64,000 nucleotides of DNA. It comes from Isoetes taiwanensis. Lineage: Eukaryota; Streptophyta; Lycopodiopsida; Isoetales; Isoetaceae. The first letter of the stretch is position 1; every line of letters starts with the position of its first letter. A model generated the notes under the pieces. The model worked only from the letters and a program-made list of their open reading frames with translations, was not told the DNA's origin and searched no databases. This document shows, one piece after another, positions 1 to 11,168 of the stretch. The DNA lies in contig JAJEKV010000021.1 in NCBI GenBank assembly GCA_021234155.1, positions 16,073,563 through 16,137,562 on the forward strand. The letters run 5' to 3'. The position numbers and the translations under genes are program-made.

Positions 1-1
1 T

Positions 2-1765
2 GATAAAGTCAGGGAAAAAAACATTCTTCTTCAGCATATGAGAGATGTGAGGTTGGCTTTAAGTGAGGATCCTTTCAACTCCTCTTTACATCTCCAAGAA
101 GAAAATCTTGAAAAAAAGATTAGGATTATTGAGGAATTTGAGGCCAAAGGGGCAGCAATCAGATCAAAAATTAAATACACAAATGACATGGACTCTGGTA
201 GCACGAATTTTTTCTTTAGAATTGCCAAGGCAAGACAGAATAAGAGCTCTATCAATGAAATTACTAATGATTCTGGTCTAGTTTTGAATAATCCCTGTGA
301 TATCTCTAATTATTTCCATTCTAAATATTCTGATCTGTTTTCAAAAAGCATCATTTCTGATATTTCTATGGACAATAATGCCAAGAAATTCATTGATTTG
401 ATTGACTCCATTATTCCAAATGATCACAATCAAATGGATATTACCCTTTCAAATGTTCCTAGCCCTGATGAAGTTTTATCAATTCTCAAAAGCTTTAAAC
501 ATGGTAAATCTCCTGGTCCTGATGGATTTCCTCCAGAATTCTTCTTAGAATTTTGGGATTTAATCCAGTATGACTTCATGCATTTTATAAAAGGTTTTTG
601 GGAAGCTAAGCATCTTCATCCTTCTATAGCTAGTGGATTTATCTCTTTAATCCCTAAAGTGGACAAGCCTACTGGGTTTTCTGACTGGAGACCAATATCT
701 TTAACCAATACCACCTATAAGATCTGTGCCAAAATTATTGCCTCAAGAATCAAAGATTATCTTCAGAACTGTATCAGTGGAAATCAGAGTGCTTTTCTCC
801 CTAATAGGTTCATTCTTGAAAACTATATTGCTGCCATGGAAGGGTTGCATTGGAATAAAATCTCGAATCAAAACTGTGTTCTTCTTAAGTTAGATTTTAA
901 AAGAGCCTTTGATAACATTAGATGGGATTTCATTGAATATGCTATGAAAAAACTCGGTTTTCATGATAAAGTCATCCAGTTAATCAATGGTCTGAATCTT
1001 AGATCAAGTTCAGCAATTCTAATTTTTTTTTCCTTTGGAGAGGGGGGTCAGACAAGGTTGTCCTTTGGCTCCCTATCTATTTATTGTGGTGGTCGAAATC
1101 TGTTGACTAAGGCTGTCCCGCATCATCAAAATGTTGGAAATTTGATCTGGCTAAAGCTTCCAAAATCCACTGATTCTATTTGCATCCACCAATATGCTGA
1201 TGACACTTTCTGCTTCCTGGAAAATAAGGATGATAATATTAATCTTTTTATGGATATCTTGAGCCAATTTAGTGCAGCCTCAGGTGTGGACCTTAATTTA
1301 TCTAAATGTGTTATTATTGGTGATAATGACACTAATGGGATTAAAGTTATTAAAACCTCTGAAGTCACCAAACTTTTGGGAATGCCTTTATCTTTAAATT
1401 CAAATCTTTCTGGTCTGTGGTCTCCTATTGTTGAGAAAATTAGAGCTAAACTTCATACATATAGAAATTCTCTATCTCTGGCTGGTCGAGTGGTAATTGC
1501 TAATCAAGTTCTCACCAGCTCCCATATTTATTTCTCCACTGCTCTTGTGGCTCCTGCCTGTGTCTATAAACAGATTGAGAAGATCATAAGGAATTTTATC
1601 TGGAATGGTAATAACTTAGTCAATTGGAACACAATCACCATGAGGAAGAAAGAGGGTGGTCTAGCATGTAAAAACATTCATAAACAAGCTCAAGCTCTTG
1701 CTGGTAAGTTTGTTTGGAAAGCCCTCAGTGGTTCTAATAGTGCTGCTTCCAAATTCATTAGATAA
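2..1765 (+). pseudogene. LINE-A ORF2, reverse-transcriptase region (copy 1)
   Basis: The frame is open from the window edge to a stop at 1765 (about 588 residues) and continues upstream in the second copy, so no start codon is expected here. It would copy LINE RNA into DNA at the nicked target. Visible blocks in order are a helical linker, KSPGPDGFP (about 505-530), the palm DFKRAFD (892-912) and the catalytic YADD at 1193-1204. The conserved GVRQGCPLAPYLF block at about 1037-1080 is out of frame: the open frame reads nonsense there, so the long ORF bridges two compensating indels. At 1765 a TAATGG replaces the TCTTGG of copy 2, creating the stop. Non-functional as written. Confidence 0.88.
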
Positions 1766-3200
1766 TGGCTAAGGAGAGTTCTCCCTGGTCATCCCTCTGT
1801 CCCTCATGAGCTGCCGAATTCTGCCTTTTGTGAAGTCTCCTTGGCATCAAACATGTCTCCTCTTATGAGGAATATTATGAAGGCTTGGAATAATATTTTC
1901 TCGGCATTCAAATATGAGCAGGATATATGTTTTCATTCTGCTATGTCCATTTTTTGTCTCCTACTTTTAAGGATCATCCAAACCACGTGCTTGCTCTAAA
2001 GCACCCTCAAACATACAAAAAGTGGAGTTCTTATGGTATCATTAGCCTGGGAGATCTGTGGCAGAATAACAGATGGGTAACCTGGTCTAATCTCAAAGCT
2101 ACTATTAGGGGTTCTCAAACTGATAAAAAAATTTACAAGCACATCAGGAACATTGTGGGAAATTCCAATATTAATCAGATCCTGCATAGTAATTTGGATT
2201 GGTGTTTAAATAAGAAGAAGTGCTAGAAGGTAAAGGATGTCTATAATTTCCTACATCAGAGTCCTCATCCTCCCAAATCTTCCAATGTTTGGGGAATTGA
2301 TTCTACTGCTACCAAATTTATTATAAAAAATGTTTGGAATTCTTATGTTGCAAAAAAGGTTTCCTTCTTCATTTGGCTCATTGCAAACAAAAGTGTTCCT
2401 TGCCTTCAGGTTATTAACAGCAGGAATCCTAATGTGTCTCCCAATTGCCCTCTAAACTGTAATAATGTTGAGGATTTTGAACACATCTTTTTCTATTCTA
2501 AGTTGGATTCCTTGTGGTCTTGGATCAATAGATATTTTGGTAACTTTGATAGATCTTCTATAATCAATCTCTTACAAGGAGAAGACACTTACAAAAATAC
2601 TATTGTCTATTTATGCCTTTGGAATATCTGGAAATCCAGAAATAGATGTTTATATGGCAAAAAAAGGTTTTCTATTACATGGATCAAATTGCATATTAAG
2701 TATGACATTGAGCTTTGTGCTACTGCACATAGGAAATTATTTGCTGACAATTATGACAGGTGTTGGGATCAAATTGGTGAATTTGTGGGGTATCATCTCT
2801 TGTTCATTTCCAGGCTCACATTTAGAAATGCTAATTGAGTTTTTTTGCTTAGGATACATGGAGTTATGCAGAGGTCCACATACAAACAGGTAGTAGATGA
2901 TGAGGAGATTAGGAGAAAATCGGAAAGGTTATGGGCTTCAATCTTCTCAAGAGAAGTGATGCAAACAGTCTATTTATTTTGGTTCATGGAAAAGCATCAC
3001 CATGAATTTACAGAAAGGCAATTCTTGAGATACAGAGAACTATACTATACACACAGGATGCTAGCTGATGCTTATGGCAATCTTATTCTGCTCATGGTAC
3101 AGCAAGATTACTATAGACTGATCAGAGACCAGTTGTGGAAAGAATACTCACACTCTGGATACAACTAGCAATTTCACAACCCGCTTCAATATCCTCTTCC
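1766..3200 (+). pseudogene. LINE-A ORF2 C-terminal region with zf-RVT-like finger (copy 1)
   Basis: Downstream of the stop the ORF2 reading continues in pieces: about 1927-2226, 2246-2430 and 2434-2838. The last contains NCPLNCNNVEDFEHIFFYS followed by a Trp-rich stretch (LWSWINRYFG), the pattern of the zf-RVT domain that ends plant L1 ORF2 proteins. A further open stretch at 2845-3168 has no domain I recognise. The matching part of copy 2 (56600-58260) is broken at different places, mostly at CTG or CAG triplets. Confidence 0.75.
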
Positions 3201-3609
3201 AGTCTGATGATCCCAATTGCCCCATTATTCCTACCATCCCATCAACAAGGATCTTAGGAAAAGTCAGCAGTTTGGCCTCCTTATGATTGCAATATTTCTG
3301 TTTGTATGTGCAGGTTTTAGTAATGACAACAAAAGGGCAATACAGGGATGCATCTCTTTTTTCTATTCAGCAAGATGCTCGGGTCTTCTATGTGAATTCT
3401 TGCAAAAGTGGCTACCTATTTTGATACATTTGCTGTTGTGAAGAATCTTCATATCTTCAAGCTTATTTTGGCCGGATACTTTTATAAACATCTGTGTGGA
3501 TAACTATATTGTCACCTACTATCATATTGTGCTTTGTTAAGCCTTTATGGGACTTAACAGGATTTTGTATGTTTTTCCTTAATTAATGAAAAAATCATCT
3601 CGTTCCTTC

Positions 3610-3639
3610 AAAAAAAAAAAAAAAAAAATTGGTTCAAGG
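3610..3639 (+). other. LINE-A poly(A) tail and 3' target-site duplication (copy 1)
   Basis: A run of 19 A (3610-3628) ends the LINE. The bases AATTGGTTCAAGG (3627-3639, overlapping the tail) match AATTGATTCAAGG before the 5' end of the full copy at 50888-50900, with one mismatch. This is the expected signature of target-primed insertion. Confidence 0.7.
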
Positions 3640-4139
3640 AGTAGAAGAGCAACTGAAGTTTTTGTGTTACATTTTTGCAAGTTGCAAAAAATGGATATGC
3701 AACCCAAAAGAGGCAGACATGTGCATTTGCTATAAGGATAAGGTAGTTCTAGAATCCTAAACAAAGTTCATTTTTGTGTTTTATTTTGTGTTCTTATTTG
3801 GGAAAAAAAAAAACTGTTAGATTATCTTTATCCATAATTTGTCTTTAGTCTTGAGAACCTGTAACATTATCATGAACCTAGACGAAAATAAGAGAAAATA
3901 CTAGAAAATAAAAAACGTGAAGAATATGCTGGAATAGTGGATTAATACGACAGAGTAAAATTCAAGGAGTTGAGATGGAAGGCTCAAGACTAGCATTGAA
4001 ATGGAATGGTTCAACAAGAATGAGGCGGTGGCTCTATATATATCTAGACCAATGGTCCCATTTCAACGGATGAGATCACCAAGTGTCATATATATGGAGG
4101 TTTTGGGATGTTCCGGACCCTCCTTGAAACCACTAATAT
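3640..4139. other. AT-rich flank, no gene seen
   Basis: This is the sequence into which LINE-A inserted. Both strands are stop-rich and I see no domain. It recurs at 58645-59160. Confidence 0.6.
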
Positions 4140-4440
4140 GAGGAAGACGCAAAAGAATATTCAAGAAGGAAAAATAGGCTTGCAACTAGAAAGTTGCGAG
4201 TTTGAACCTTGCATCATACAATTATTTTTTGCATTCGTGTGATGGCCATCTTTTATATATATATATATATATACAAGTCGCGCGCCGATGGGGCAGGCGC
4301 AAAGGAGGACAAATGAGTAGCAAGATCTCTAATATTTGGGGTGGTGCAAAGGAAGGAAGGAAGGAAGGAAGGTTCTTTTATCGTCCGCGGAGCAGGTGGG
4401 TCGCAAGGTTTCTAATGTTTGAATTACAAAAATCCCTAGT
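4140..4440. repeat. SINE-like piece, (TA)n, and a simple-repeat-tailed LINE/SINE 3' end
   Basis: Three parts lie together. At about 4175-4215 a GAGTTTGAACCTTGC stretch resembles an RNA polymerase III B box, weak support for a tRNA-derived SINE. A (TA)n tract occupies 4254-4273 and is 58 bp long in the other copy (59272-59329). At 4351-4372 a (GGAA)n array is followed by TTTTATCGTCCGCGGAG, read on the minus strand as a GTGGACGATAAAA-type 3' end with a (TTCC)n tail. The same end type recurs at 11169-11230 and 16958-17020. Confidence 0.55.
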
Positions 4441-5770
4441 TTAGCTACTTGTTTAAAAATACTTTTAATTACTATTTTTAGATATTTTCCATAAAGCTCA
4501 TTAAATACTATTAGTCATTATGTTTAGGAACTTTTTCAGAAATTACTATTTTTACAACTTCTATTTTAGGTTGAGATGCCTATTCATGCGAATTGATTAG
4601 TTAATGCCCAGTAGCTTACCTCCATGACATTCTAAAAGAGCTAGTATAAATTTACTATTATTAGATAATTTCTATTTTAGGTTGAGGTGCTTATCCATGC
4701 TATTAAACCAGTCAAAGAATATATAATTATCTAGAATTTTATAGAACATTCTAGAACAATCAATGTATATGACTCAACTTCTATTTCAAATATTTCTATT
4801 TTAGCAACTTTTTAAAAATTACTGCAAATTACTATTTGTAGATAATTTTCATTTTAAGTTGACAATCTTATCCATACCTGTGAATCAGTCAAGATTATTA
4901 GCTGAGCATGACATTCCAAAATATCCACAAAAAAATTAGTATTTTTAGCAACTATTTATTTTAGTTTGAGGTGCTTGTCCATGCCACGATAACTAAAACA
5001 TATTACTTTTAGCAACTTCCTATTTTGGATTGAGAAGTTTATTCATGCTAATTGACTAAGCAAAGGTCATTTAGCTCAACCCCACAACATTCTAGAACAT
5101 GTAGCAAGAAGTTACTATTTTTGGATTTTTTTAAACGTTACTATTTTTAGCAACTTGTATTTTAGGTTGAGATGCTTATTCATGCTGATTGATCAGTCAA
5201 TGCTCAAAAGCTTACTTCCATAACATTCTAAAAGATCTAGTTAAAATTACTATAAACTTATTATTTCTAGATATTTCTATTGTAGGCTGAGGTGCGTATC
5301 AATGCTACTTGACCAATCAAAGAATATTCTAGAACTAAACTACAAATTACTATTTCTAGATACTTTCAAGATCATTAGCTGACCACGATATTCCAAAATA
5401 TCCACAAAAAATTACTATTTTTAGCAACTTCCTATTTTAGCTTGAGGTGCTTGTCCATGCCGCGATATTTAAACAACAACTAGAAAGTATTGTTTTTAGC
5501 AACTTTCTAATTTAGATTGAGGTGTTTATTCATGCTAATTGACTAAGCAAAGGTCATTAGCTCATCCCCACAACATTCTAGAACATGTAGCAACAAGTTA
5601 CTATTTTTGGAAATTATTTCATAAGTTACTATTTTTAGCAACTTGTATTTTAGGTTAAGATGTTTATTCATGTTGATTGATCAGTCCATGCTCAATAGCT
5701 TACTTCCATAACATTCTGAAAGATCTAGCAAAAATTACTCTAAATTTATTATTTCTAGCTAGTTTAGATT
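4440..5770. repeat. AT-rich tandem repeat (satellite-like) with higher-order structure, copy 1
   Basis: Diverged monomers carry recurring blocks such as TTACTATTTTTAGCAACTT, TTTAGGTTGAGATGCTTAT and CATTCTAGAAC. The GAGGTGCTTATTCATGC block recurs near 4571, 4681, 4857, 4966, 5029, 5166, 5288, 5441, 5516, 5653 and 5767. The set 4966/5029/5166/5288 repeats as 5441/5516/5653/5767, a shift of about 475-487 bp, so roughly four monomers form a higher-order unit. Perfect GAAnnTTCnnGAA sites lie at 4744-4756 and 5322-5334. No coding potential. Confidence 0.8.
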
Positions 5771-5784
5771 AAGTTGCTTATCCC

Positions 5785-7830
5785 CGAGGCGACGCTACTT
5801 TAGCAGTAGGGCAAATTCTCGTTGGGCACCTGCCAGCGGGTATCCAAAAGAAGAAACAAAGGATAATACCTCAAAAATCACTTGGGAGAACATAGATTAT
5901 ATTGAAATTGTTAAGGATAAAAATGACAAATCCAAAAAAAAGGAATTGAGCATCAATATTTGTAGACTTCACCCAATGTTTTGATGGAAACCTTCAGATT
6001 CAAAGCTAAGAATTTTGACACATAATTTCAGGTATAAACAGCAGCAAGCCATATTTAGACAACTACTAAACATGTTTGCTGATGATACCATTACTCTTTC
6101 AAGGAGTAAAATGAAGTTCAACCCAAGCATTGGCAATGAGCAGATCACTATTCTTGTGCACCTCACATATAGAAGGGATCCTGGGACACAAGAAATCATC
6201 AAGGTAGAACATTTATATATATATCTGATGACAGAAAATATGATTCTTTGTTTGTGCAGGAGCATGGTTTGCCCAAAGCCTGAAGGTGAGGAGTGGCACA
6301 ATGAAGCATGCTTATCAGGAACCTACAGCAAATGTGGTGTGGACAAAATTGAAAAGTGTCAAAAGGAAGAAACAAAGGACATTACCTCAAAAATCACTTG
6401 GGAGAACATAGATTATATTGAAATTGGTAAGGATAAAAATGGCAAATTCAAAAAAAAAAAATGAGCATCAATATTTGCAGACGTCACCCAATGTTTTGAT
6501 GGAAATCTTCAGATATAAAGCAAAGGAGTTTGTGACACATAATTTCAGGTATAAATGGCAGCAAGCCATGTTTAGACAACTACTGAACAGGTTTGCTGAT
6601 GATACCATTGTATCAGTGGTTGACTTTACAGAGAATTACTCTTTCAAGGAGCAGAATGAAGTCCAGTCTAAGCATTGGCATAATGAGCAGATCACTGTTC
6701 TTGTGCACCTCACATATAGAAGGGATCCTGAGACATAAGAAAACATCAAGGAAGGACATTGTTATATATATGATGACAAAAAATATGATTCTTTGTTTGT
6801 GCAAACATTTTCTTTTACACAATCAAGGATGCAAGAGAAGGAAATCATATTGAAGAAGCATTATGTCTTCTCGGATAGTGCGACCTCACAATTCAAAGGT
6901 AAAAAATTATTTTACTTTGATGCTAGATTCCGATCTTTAGGTTTAGACATGATGTAAAACTTTTTGGTGCTCCGATCATGGAAAGGGAGGACATGATGGT
7001 GCATGAGCAGTAATAAGGAGGGCTTTGGGAGCAGCATAGTTGAAGGGCATCCAAATGACCAATGCACATGAGGTGGTGGAATGGCTAAAGCAGTACATAT
7101 CAACAGCAGCACCCACAACATATAGAAAGAAGATTCAAGCTGTAAGTAGAACTTTTTAGGAGGTTGAAGTAGGACAAGTGAACACAAAAAACAGTGGGAA
7201 GCACGTTCTATTGAAGGATCTAGAAACCTTCATTATTTCCATAGGTGCTCAAATCACATGACACATTTATCAAACTCTCTTGTTTTTGCACAGTTGCTTA
7301 GATTTGAATTGGGAACCTTGCCCCAATTCATCGTTATACTAAGAAGTTTGAACTAGTTGTGGTACAGCCCATCAAAGCTATTATTGAAGAAGAAGTGCAT
7401 GATGAAGGAGAAGCATAAGTTGGCAGTGCTGGCTTCTCTATCCTGCAAGTATCTGTAGGTGATGTCTTTGCAGTGGTGCCTCCAAATAACAATCACGAGA
7501 ATGTAAAATTCTATCTCCTCCTATGTAACCATATCTAACTACTTGGTGTCAGAAGACTTTATAGATATGCAAGGGCAAAAATTTGTGAAAGGGGATGATG
7601 TCATAGAAGGGATATATTATGACAAATTGGTGAATTGTAAATCTAGCTATAAGTTTTGTGGAGGAAATAAAGCAATAGTTTATGCTTCTTAAGTTTGCAA
7701 AGAACAAAGTGAGATTGGTTCAAGTAAAAACACATTGTTAAGTGAGGAGTGGTTTACACTCTAAGTGCCAAAGAGGAAGAAGATATTCTAGAGAGGCTTC
7801 GTACATTGTTGGAATAGTGGAAATAGAAAT
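5785..7830 (+). pseudogene. Decayed transposase-like gene (DF-ENY / SDG family), copy 1
   Basis: Broken reading frames on the plus strand encode pieces of one protein. In order: a WENIDYIEIGKDKNG region, then HNFRYKWQQAMFRQLL, then VVDFTENYSFKEQNEVQSKHW (6616-6678), then YIYDDKKYDSLFVQ, then FSDGAASQFKG and SDHGKGGHDG (clearest in copy 2, about 61950-62075), and a C-terminal part with QGQKFVKGDDVIEGIYYDKL (about 7570-7630). Conserved Asp residues in DFxENY and SDG suggest a nuclease or transposase core; that is inference from the pattern, and I do not know a family name. About 5850-6330 is a tandem duplicate of about 6365-6840 that has lost the DFTENY segment. GT...AG pairs here are not introns, since the coding similarity reads through them. 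Confidence 0.55.
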
Positions 7831-7974
7831 TGTGTAAAGGGTAGTGTATCACTACTTATGTGTGTGCTTATCACTACTTTTATGAATAGAAAGAAGTTTC
7901 CACATTTTGCTTCCTCATTTTGATGCTTCAGATCCAGAATTTCATACTTGAGTGTTGCTTCAATTCCAGAATTT

Positions 7975-8440
7975 TATATATGCAAATTGTAGGTATTTGA
8001 AATGCAAATTGCATATATTTGAAATGCAAATTGCAGGATTTAAAATGCAAATTTGGAATGCCATCTTAATCACCACAATCTGGATTTATCTTAATTATAT
8101 ATCAAGTTTTTTTCCAAACCATTCACCAAGGTAAAAAAGATAAGTATATTGTTAACTTGGAAAAGGCACAATATTATACTCATTTCAAAACCAATTTACA
8201 ATGTAAAAAAACTAAGTACACTTTAATTAGAAAAAGGCTGGAATTGTGTCTCTCAGAGAGTTTTGTGTATAATTAGAAAGATAAGTATATTGTTAACTTG
8301 GAAAAGGCACAATATTATACTCCTTTTGCAAACCGGTTTACAATGTAAAAAAACTAAGTACACTTTAATTAGAAAAAGGCATTATTGCTGGAATTGTGTC
8401 TGTCAGAGAGTTTTGTGTGCCATGTTTTGTATATATTAGT
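7975..8440. repeat. Short tandem repeats
   Basis: About 7975-8060 has three copies of a roughly 31-bp unit built on TTTGAAATGCAAATTGCA. From about 8143 to 8420 a unit of about 137 bp, starting AAGATAAGTATATTGTTAAC, is repeated twice. Both recur at 63054-63500. Confidence 0.75.
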
Positions 8441-8744
8441 TTAAGCTAAATTCTTTAAGTGAGGGGCAACGCAAATGTAAATGCTTTTGAAATGGCATAA
8501 ATAATTTGAATGCAATTGGAGAAATGCCTTGTGGCTATACTTTTTTTGACTTATTTTTCAATTTATAACAACTCAAAGAAGATGGGCCAAAGGTTTTGAT
8601 TCATACTCAAAGAAGATAGTGGATGATGTCATTTGAAGAAGTCTTTTCTTGGAGTCTCTTGAGCTATAAATTTAACTAAGAGACATGCTTTATATGAATA
8701 TATTAAGTCATGATAACAGTAACATTATCCTACCTCTTTTTCAA
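8441..8744. other. AT-rich spacer, nothing recognised
   Basis: No coding pattern or known repeat end is visible on either strand. Confidence 0.5.
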
Positions 8745-11160
8745 TATCTTAACCTTTACTATGGCAACCCATATACTCGTCCAACCCTAGCCATTGATCC
8801 ATGAAATATTCCATGGCATATGCCAAATCCATAAGTTGGGGCCGTCCATCCAAAAAAAAGATGGGGTCAAACCCCATTTTCCATGTCATCATAAGATAAG
8901 GAGCAAGAGGGCAACCTTGTCTTACACCACAAAATAGGGAGAAGAAACTAGAGGGCACACCATTTTATAAGAACGGTGATTTAGATCTCGTGGTTTAGAC
9001 CAAGGATAAGATTAATAAGCTTGGGATGAAAACCAAGTTTAGCCATAGCAAATTCAAGGAAATCCCATCCCCGACCGAGTCAAAGGCCCTTTTGAAATCC
9101 AGTTTGAGAAGAATGCAATTTTGACTAGAAATTTTATTCCAATGCAAACCCTCCATAGTCATGCCACATAATTATCAAGAATGTATCTCTTAGGAAGAAA
9201 GGGGTGATTTGGACCGATATTCCTTTGCAAGAAGTCATTAATTCCGAGGCAATGATTTTGGCACCACGGCTTATAAGTAGTATTGGTAAGAGAAATAGGT
9301 CTCAATCTTGGAATTTATTAGGATGATCAACTTTTGGAATCAAAGATATGAACCCACTAGCAATGGAAGTCTGAAGGTAATCATTATTCCAAAGTCATGA
9401 ATCATAGAAGTAAGATCATTTTTTGAAAATATCCTTAACTTGATATAAAACTTCGGTGGCGTGAGACCATCCGGACCGGGGAGATTTGCCCTTGTTGAAA
9501 GATGAAAGAGTAGATAGAATTTCATCTTTGGGAGGAGCGATAATAGAATCATTCATCACTTGAGAAATGGAGCAGTGGATATTATTCACTATATTTTTAA
9601 ATTCATTTGCCTCTGTCATGTCATTAGAAGGAATAGGCTTATTACGAAGATGTCCATATATTTATCTTTGAAAAAGGTGGCAATGTCGAAATGTGAGGAA
9701 TGTTTATTACCATTGTCATCAACAACTTCGGTTATAGAATTTCTCAACACTTTCGCTCTTAGCTACTCTAAAGAAGAATTTAGTGCTACGAATTCATCGG
9801 TTAGTATATTTTATCTTACATCCGATAGTAGAGCCCTTTAGCCTCTATCTCTTCAATGTTTCTAATCTTCCTTTCCGAATTTCCTCTCCTATCTCAGATT
9901 TAAATTTGTAGGATCTTCTTTGAAGTAAAGATCTAATATCCTTCATGAACATGAAGAGTCGGTTTTTTCCTCAACTGCGGTGGAGGTGCATAGCTTTAGA
10001 CCATCTTTTGGTCCGGTCTTTATAGCTTTAACTTTAGAGTAGAAATGATTCATCGATGCATGTTCACATTATCGGCTGACGGATTATCCATTCTCCGAGA
10101 AAGTTCCTCATAGAAGGCAATAAATTGAGAGCAAAAGTTCTCATTATCAAGGAGGGTGGTGTTGAACTTATAAGGGGTACTTCCTTGCCTTTGGATTTTG
10201 GTGACATGAGAAGTATGAAGAAACCTGATGATCGAAATAGAAGTTCCTTGACACTAGAAACATAGATGTTGTCCCAGGAAAGAAGTGGAAGGATTGGAAA
10301 CATAGTATCTCGTCTAAAGTCGCGTAGACTCTTGCTTTATCTTTTTGTTTATTGGACCGGTATAAGTAGCGATAGAAGAGGGAATATAAATGAGACCATT
10401 ATCACATTAAGAGAGTCCCAGGGCTTGTTTCTCGATCTAGTCATATTGATTTTATTCCCTAGCTTCAAATCCCGTGGAAGAAGAGTGTTATTAAAATCCC
10501 GGCAACTATCAATTATCCAAATTTTGAGAGGCTAACCATGAATTAATCTCATTCCAAATGAGGTTCTCTATCGTTTGGAGTAGTTGGAACATAAATATTA
10601 ACAATACCAAAGATGGAGTTGGATATGGAAGAATAAATGACACCGCCAAGTCTTGGAGGAACCATTATGAAATGAGATATGGCTAAGTTCTCTCTTCAAA
10701 TGATAGCAAGACCACCACTAGCCCCGTGAGAATCAATATAAATGGAGGAGGAGTTAGGGTAAATCCATTCACCTAAATTCTTTGCATTCAAAGGATGGAA
10801 GTTTGATCTCTTGTAGAAGAATTATGTCATTGTATAATCGATCGAGCAATGGCTCGTCTCCTTTTAAGGGGACCTTTAATGCCTCTAAGATTCCAGGATA
10901 AGATCTTCATATCCAGAAAAAGAAATAGGAGAAAGGAAAAGAATTCAAATTACGGATATTTTGGATTTCTTCTTGCTCACAGTGTTTTGAGAGGAGTCTT
11001 ATTCATGCCGATAAGATCTTTCCAGTGTTATTCCCAGTCTTTTTAGAAGATCTTTTGGCTGGTTGATCCATTTCAAGCTTAGAAGTTTTAGCAGTATCTT
11101 CTAGAAGATATTCTTTCTTACCCCAGTTTTCTTTATCAATTACATAGTCCTCACTATCAC
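8745..11160 (-). mobile_element. LINE-B: degenerate L1-type LINE on the minus strand
   Basis: Read on the minus strand this is a relative of LINE-A, heavily broken. From the 5' side: an ORF1 C-terminal acidic piece (SDSEDYVIDKENWG, about 11110-11155), ORF2 start at 10910 (MKILSWNLRGIKGP), endonuclease DIILLQEIKL (about 10799-10828), AGDFNN (about 10486-10503, upstream residues matching LINE-A), the KGKSP region (about 9470-9500), palm remnants near 9020-9150 and GVRQGCPLAPYL at 8893-8928. After that the sequence loses similarity and YADD is not intact. Its 5' continuation is interrupted at 11160-11169 by the tail of an RTE-like element. The downstream part is shared with the window end. Confidence 0.8.
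10440..10910 (-). pseudogene. LINE-B ORF2, apurinic-like endonuclease remnant
   Basis: This is the target-nicking domain of an L1-type LINE, starting at the ATG at 10910-10908 in the same context as the LINE-A ORF2 start. WNLRG, LLQEIKL, GDFNN and KLGNKINMTR match LINE-A at 54088-54560 in order and spacing, but stops interrupt the frame after about 27 residues and several times later. Catalytic positions N, E and D are still visible. It cannot be translated as written. Confidence 0.75.
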
Positions 11161-11168
11161 TATAATCA

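Larger units (their letters stand above)
1..3628 (+). mobile_element. LINE-A copy 1: 3' part of a plant L1-type non-LTR retrotransposon
   Basis: The window opens inside ORF2 of an L1-type LINE and runs to a poly(A) tract at 3610-3628. It carries the reverse transcriptase, then a C-terminal zinc-finger region, then a 3' segment with no clear domain. The same sequence lies at 54990-58633 inside a far more complete copy, which shows where this one is cut by the window edge. The two copies share the same base immediately after the poly(A), so they descend from one insertion that was later duplicated (or one locus assembled twice). Frames are broken at several points. Confidence 0.93.

Noticed and set aside
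2-1765. Functional LINE reverse transcriptase in copy 1
   Set aside because: The long ORF reads the GVRQGCPLAPYLF block out of frame between two indels, so the protein would be inactive.
6199-6259. Apparent GT...AG intron in the transposase-like gene
   Set aside because: In the second repeat and in copy 2 the same stretch codes for YIYDDKKYDSLFVQ, in keeping with the family, so it is exon sequence.
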